Source of the DNA: an uncultured Eubacteriales bacterium
Lineage (GTDB): Bacteria; Bacillota; Clostridia; Christensenellales; Aristaeellaceae
Direction of reading: 5' to 3'
DNA length: 64,000 nt
Assembly: GCA_902789795.1 (NCBI GenBank)
Contig: CADAPM010000004.1
Location: forward strand, 62,001 to 126,000
In this document: one piece after another, positions 61,317 to 64,000 of the stretch
How positions within the stretch are numbered: position 1 is the first letter of the stretch
Layout: each line of letters opens with the position of its first letter
Program-made: the position numbers and the translations under genes
Notes under the pieces: generated by a model
What the model saw: the letters and a program-made list of their open reading frames with translations, nothing else
Told to the model about the DNA's origin: nothing
Database searches by the model: none

Positions 61317-61831
61317 ATCTGCCCAATAAGCTGACCGTTCTGCGGGCGGCGCTGGTGCCGGTGGTATGCGTGCTGATCGGCTTCGGGCTCTATCCCTGGG
61401 CGGCGGCGGTCTTCGCCATCGGCGCGGTGACGGACTTCCTGGACGGGTACCTGGCGCGCCGGGACGGGCTGGTGACTGTATTCGGGAAGTTCCTGGATCC
61501 GGTGGCGGATAAGCTGCTGGTGCTGACGGCCATGATCATGCTCGCGGAAAAGGGCCTCCTGCCCGCCTGGGCGGTAGTGATCGTCGCCGCGCGGGACCTG
61601 GCGGTGGACGGCCTGCGCATGGTGGCCAGCGGCAGCGGCAAGGTCGTCGCGGCCAAGCTGCCGGGCAAGATCAAGACTGTGCTGCAGCTTGCCTGCGTAC
61701 TGTCCGCGCTGATCCTGCAGATCCACCCTGTGACGACGGTATTGACCATCGCCATGGCGGTGATGACGGTGGTATCAGGCGGGATCTATTTCAGGGAACT
61801 GGGCGGAGAAGTATTCAAAGACAAGGATTGA
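61313..61831 (+). CDS. pgsA: CDP-diacylglycerol--glycerol-3-phosphate 3-phosphatidyltransferase
   Basis: Makes phosphatidylglycerol phosphate in the membrane. The 172-aa protein has several membrane helices and the CDP-alcohol phosphotransferase motif from DFLDGYLARRD through FGKFLDPVADK (D-x2-DG-x2-AR-x8-G-x3-D-x3-D). The starting NLPNKLTVLRAALVP is typical. In an operon after rimO, as in many Clostridia, and before recA. Confidence 0.95.
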   Translation: MNLPNKLTVLRAALVPVVCVLIGFGLYPWAAAVFAIGAVTDFLDGYLARRDGLVTVFGKFLDPVADKLLVLTAMIMLAEKGLLPAWAVVIVAARDLAVDGLRMVASGSGKVVAAKLPGKIKTVLQLACVLSALILQIHPVTTVLTIAMAVMTVVSGGIYFRELGGEVFKDKD

Positions 61832-61851
61832 AAGCGAAAACAGAGCTGGAA

Positions 61852-62295
61852 ATGAAAACCATTGAGCGATATTTGCTGAATACGGATACTCTGCCGACCA
61901 TCCCGACGCCTCATGACTGTGTTGTCGTCGAGATCAAAGAGGACAGCGAGTTTCTTACATTCGTTTTTGAAGATGAATTGAATCTGCACGACTCGATCGA
62001 AGCAATCCGTCCATCAGCCGCAGGACTGACAATACGATTTCACAAGAGTAAACACTATGCCAGTGACTCGGTTCTGTACTTGCGGAACATTAGGAGAAAG
62101 CGGAGCGGGTACCGTCCTGTGAGGCTTGATGAACTTTTCAGACTTACGGCTCATAAGGATTTGGAATACCTCTATCATTATGTTGGCTATCAGGGTTTGA
62201 TTATCAAACTCTGGTCCTGGTCCTGTCGAAACGATATTCAACTCGAACTCAGCACAGATTACGTGGAATTCGAATGGGAAGATGAGCGGCGCTGA
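61852..62295 (+). CDS. Hypothetical protein between pgsA and recA
   Basis: A 147-aa soluble protein (MKTIERYLLNTDTLPTIPTP ... YVEFEWEDERR), acidic, mixed alpha/beta. No family recognised. It is visibly more AT-rich than pgsA and recA, and the ribosome site before the ATG is weak, both of which suggest a late insertion between operon genes that are often adjacent. A TTG at 61828 after AAGGA would extend it by 8 residues and overlap the pgsA stop. Confidence 0.6.
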   Translation: MKTIERYLLNTDTLPTIPTPHDCVVVEIKEDSEFLTFVFEDELNLHDSIEAIRPSAAGLTIRFHKSKHYASDSVLYLRNIRRKRSGYRPVRLDELFRLTAHKDLEYLYHYVGYQGLIIKLWSWSCRNDIQLELSTDYVEFEWEDERR

Positions 62296-62354
62296 GAACT
62301 GTATCGGACAATGTTTCATTTGACTGGAATTAATAAAGAAGAAAGGATGATAAT

Positions 62355-63463
62355 ATGGCCAAGAAACCGACTGAAGAAAAAGTCCTGATGACAAATGACA
62401 GGACGAAGGAAGAGAAGGCGAAGGCGCTGGAAGTGGCGCTGAGCGCGCTGGACAAGCAGTTCGGCAAGGGTACCGTCATGAAGCTGGGCGACCGCGCCAC
62501 CTTGAAGGTGGACGTGGTATCCACCGGCTGTCTGGACCTGGACTTTGCCCTGGGCGTGGGCGGCGTGCCCCGAGGCCGCATCATCGAGGTCTACGGCCCG
62601 GAATCCTCCGGTAAGACCACCATGGCCCTGCAGCTGGTGGCCCAGGTGCAGAAGGGCGGCGGCGTGGCCGCGTACATCGACGTGGAGCACGCGCTGGACC
62701 CGATCTACGCCAAGAACCTGGGCGTGGACATCGACAACCTGTACATCAGCCAGCCCAGCACCGGCGAGGACGCCCTGGAGATCGCGGAAGCGCTGGTGCG
62801 CTCCGGCGCGGTGGAGATCATCGTGGTGGACTCCGTGGCCGCGCTGGTGCCGCGCGCCGAGATCGACGGCGAAATGGGCGACAGCTTTGTGGGCCTGCAG
62901 GCCCGCATGATGAGCCAGGCCATGCGCAAGCTGGCGGGCGTGGTCAACAAGACCAACTCCATCGCCCTGTTCATCAACCAGCTGCGTGAGAAGGTGGGCG
63001 TCATGTACGGCAACCCGGAGACGACCCCCGGCGGCCGCGCCCTCAAGTTCTACGCCTCCGTCCGCCTGGACATCCGCAAGGGTGAGCCCATCAAGAACGG
63101 CTCCGAGATCATCGGCAACCGCATGAAGATCAAGGTGGTCAAGAACAAGGTGGCTCCGCCCTTCCGCACCTGCGAGGTGGACCTGCTCTACGGCCAGGGC
63201 ATCAGCACGGGTCGCTCCTGGATATGGCGGTCCAGAAAGACATCATCCAGAAGTCCGGCGCGTGGTTCTCCTACAAGGATCAGCGCATCGGCCAGGGCCG
63301 CGACAATACCCGCATCTTCCTCAAAGAGCATCCGGAGATCACCGCTGAGATCGAAAGCGCCCTGCGCCAGGAGTTCGAGCAGAGCATGACGGTCAACGAG
63401 GACGCCGCCAGCACCGATATCCCCGAGATGCCCGAGCGCCTGCTGACGGGTGATGAAGACTGA
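62355..63463 (+). CDS. recA: Recombinase RecA, with an apparent single-base frameshift
   Basis: Strand-exchange protein and SOS co-protease. The first part has [17 protein letters not shown] (Walker A), [19 protein letters not shown], the L2-region segment [22 protein letters not shown] and ends at YGQGISTG. The frame then breaks near 63211: adding one base after ACGGG gives [20 protein letters not shown] and continues through [10 protein letters not shown] to TGA at 63461-63463, for about 369 aa in total. Since recA is normally single copy, an error or programmed shift should be checked. AGAAAGGATG precedes the ATG. Confidence 0.93.
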
Positions 63464-64000
63464 TGAACGTCAGTGAGATCCTGCACCGCAACCAGCTGAG
63501 CCAGTGCCGGCTCTGCCGCATCTCCCTGGACGACCTGAGCGTGAGCAAGGAAGGGGATACCCTGCTGAGCCACGTGTCCTTGCACGTGCACTGCGGCCGC
63601 CTGACCGCTCTGGTGGGCCCCAACGGCGCGGGCAAGACCACGCTGATCCGGGCCCTCCTGGGCCAGCTGGGCTACTCGGGCCGGGTAGAGCATCAGGACG
63701 CCCAGGGCCACCGCATCGGCACCATCCGCACGGGCTATGTGCCGCAGCACTTTCCCTTTGACCGGCAGATGCCGGTGACCGTGGAAGACCTGATGGCGAG
63801 CCTGGTGTCCAGGCGCCCGGTGTGGCTGGGGGTCAGCGAGAAGACCCGTAAGCACATCCGGGAGCAGCTGACCCTGGCCCACGGCGAGGGCCTGCTCAAG
63901 CGCCGCCTGGGCGCTTTGAGCGGCGGTGAGATGCAGCGCGTGCTGCTGGCGCTGGCCCTGGACCCGCTGCCCGACCTGCTGATCCTGGACGAGCCGGTCT
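63463..64000 (+). CDS. Metal-type ABC transporter ATP-binding protein (3' partial)
   Basis: ATPase subunit resembling ZnuC/MntB proteins, cut by the window edge after 179 codons. Its ATG overlaps the recA stop (TGATG). Visible: LTALVGPNGAGKTTLIRALLG (Walker A), GYVPQHFPFDRQMPVTVEDLM (Q-loop), LSGGEMQRVLLALAL (signature) and LLILDEPV (Walker B). An N-terminal extension with CRLCRISLD precedes the ABC domain and holds two cysteines. The permease and binding protein are probably beyond the edge; zinc or manganese is inferred from similarity only. Confidence 0.87.
   Translation, partial: MNVSEILHRNQLSQCRLCRISLDDLSVSKEGDTLLSHVSLHVHCGRLTALVGPNGAGKTTLIRALLGQLGYSGRVEHQDAQGHRIGTIRTGYVPQHFPFDRQMPVTVEDLMASLVSRRPVWLGVSEKTRKHIREQLTLAHGEGLLKRRLGALSGGEMQRVLLALALDPLPDLLILDEPV

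Noticed and set aside
62296..62354. LexA box or clear sigma-A promoter before recA
   Set aside because: GAAC and GTTTC occur but with the wrong spacing for a CGAACNNNNGTTCG site, and TTGACT at about 62320 has no acceptable -10 at 16-18 bases.

Overview
The window is a high-GC chromosomal segment of a Bacillota organism, most likely an uncultured Clostridia lineage of gut or rumen type (Christensenellales-like is my guess). The evidence is the Gram-positive envelope set Asp23/AmaP/DUF2273, the clostridial order nusB - M22 (TsaD-like) - folD - xseA - xseB - ispA, the ThiI/cysteine desulfurase pair, consensus sigma-A promoters with 17-bp spacers and strong AGGAGG ribosome binding sites. No rRNA is present and species cannot be named.

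Layout. 1-13 kb: the end of an iron-type ABC ATPase gene, then a leftward block: gamma-glutamyltransferase, a LURP-one/Tubby-like protein, an exported L,D-transpeptidase, recG, transketolase (with an apparent frameshift), a phosphohexomutase, DUF2461 and a branching enzyme. 13.1-18.4 kb, rightward: a preQ1-I-like riboswitch with terminator ahead of a queuosine-precursor transporter and queF; an amino-sugar operon (nucleotidyltransferase, hexapeptide-repeat protein, glmM) that looks like a split GlmU pathway; and a GNAT gene with a possible leader peptide. A 297-bp element with terminal inverted repeats follows. 18.7-30.1 kb: a 14-gene leftward run from asp23 to cca. 30.2-33.6 kb: M20 peptidase with two membrane proteins, and a small P-loop protein.

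33.7-50.4 kb is the accessory region. Two related cassettes point away from each other. Each has a 271-aa XRE regulator with one membrane segment and an extracytoplasmic domain, a 93-94-aa membrane-anchored protein, and exported proteins ending in -GL; the leftward one also has a WG-repeat membrane protein. Between them is a 5.4-kb AT-rich integrated element (40522-45977) in a tRNA-Pro(GGG) gene, bounded by 43-bp direct repeats. It carries a tyrosine integrase, a serine recombinase, a DEAH helicase, small proteins and an exported cargo protein. The element brings its own consensus promoter for the rebuilt tRNA. Its helicase is interrupted by two in-frame TAG codons that bracket an intact Walker A motif, and a small gene has one more; all three stops are TAG. 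This suggests either amber recoding or decay by nonsense mutation. Next to it is a TetR regulator with a perfect palindromic operator controlling an unusual TSUP transporter/dolichol-kinase-like fusion.

50.5-64 kb: pth-mfd, an exported CotH kinase with two PIG-L deacetylase-family proteins (one lacking the usual catalytic aspartate), then rimO-pgsA-hypothetical-recA (apparent frameshift) and the start of a metal-type ABC ATPase gene. Single-base frameshifts in two housekeeping genes, each beside a short G run, hint at residual sequencing error.
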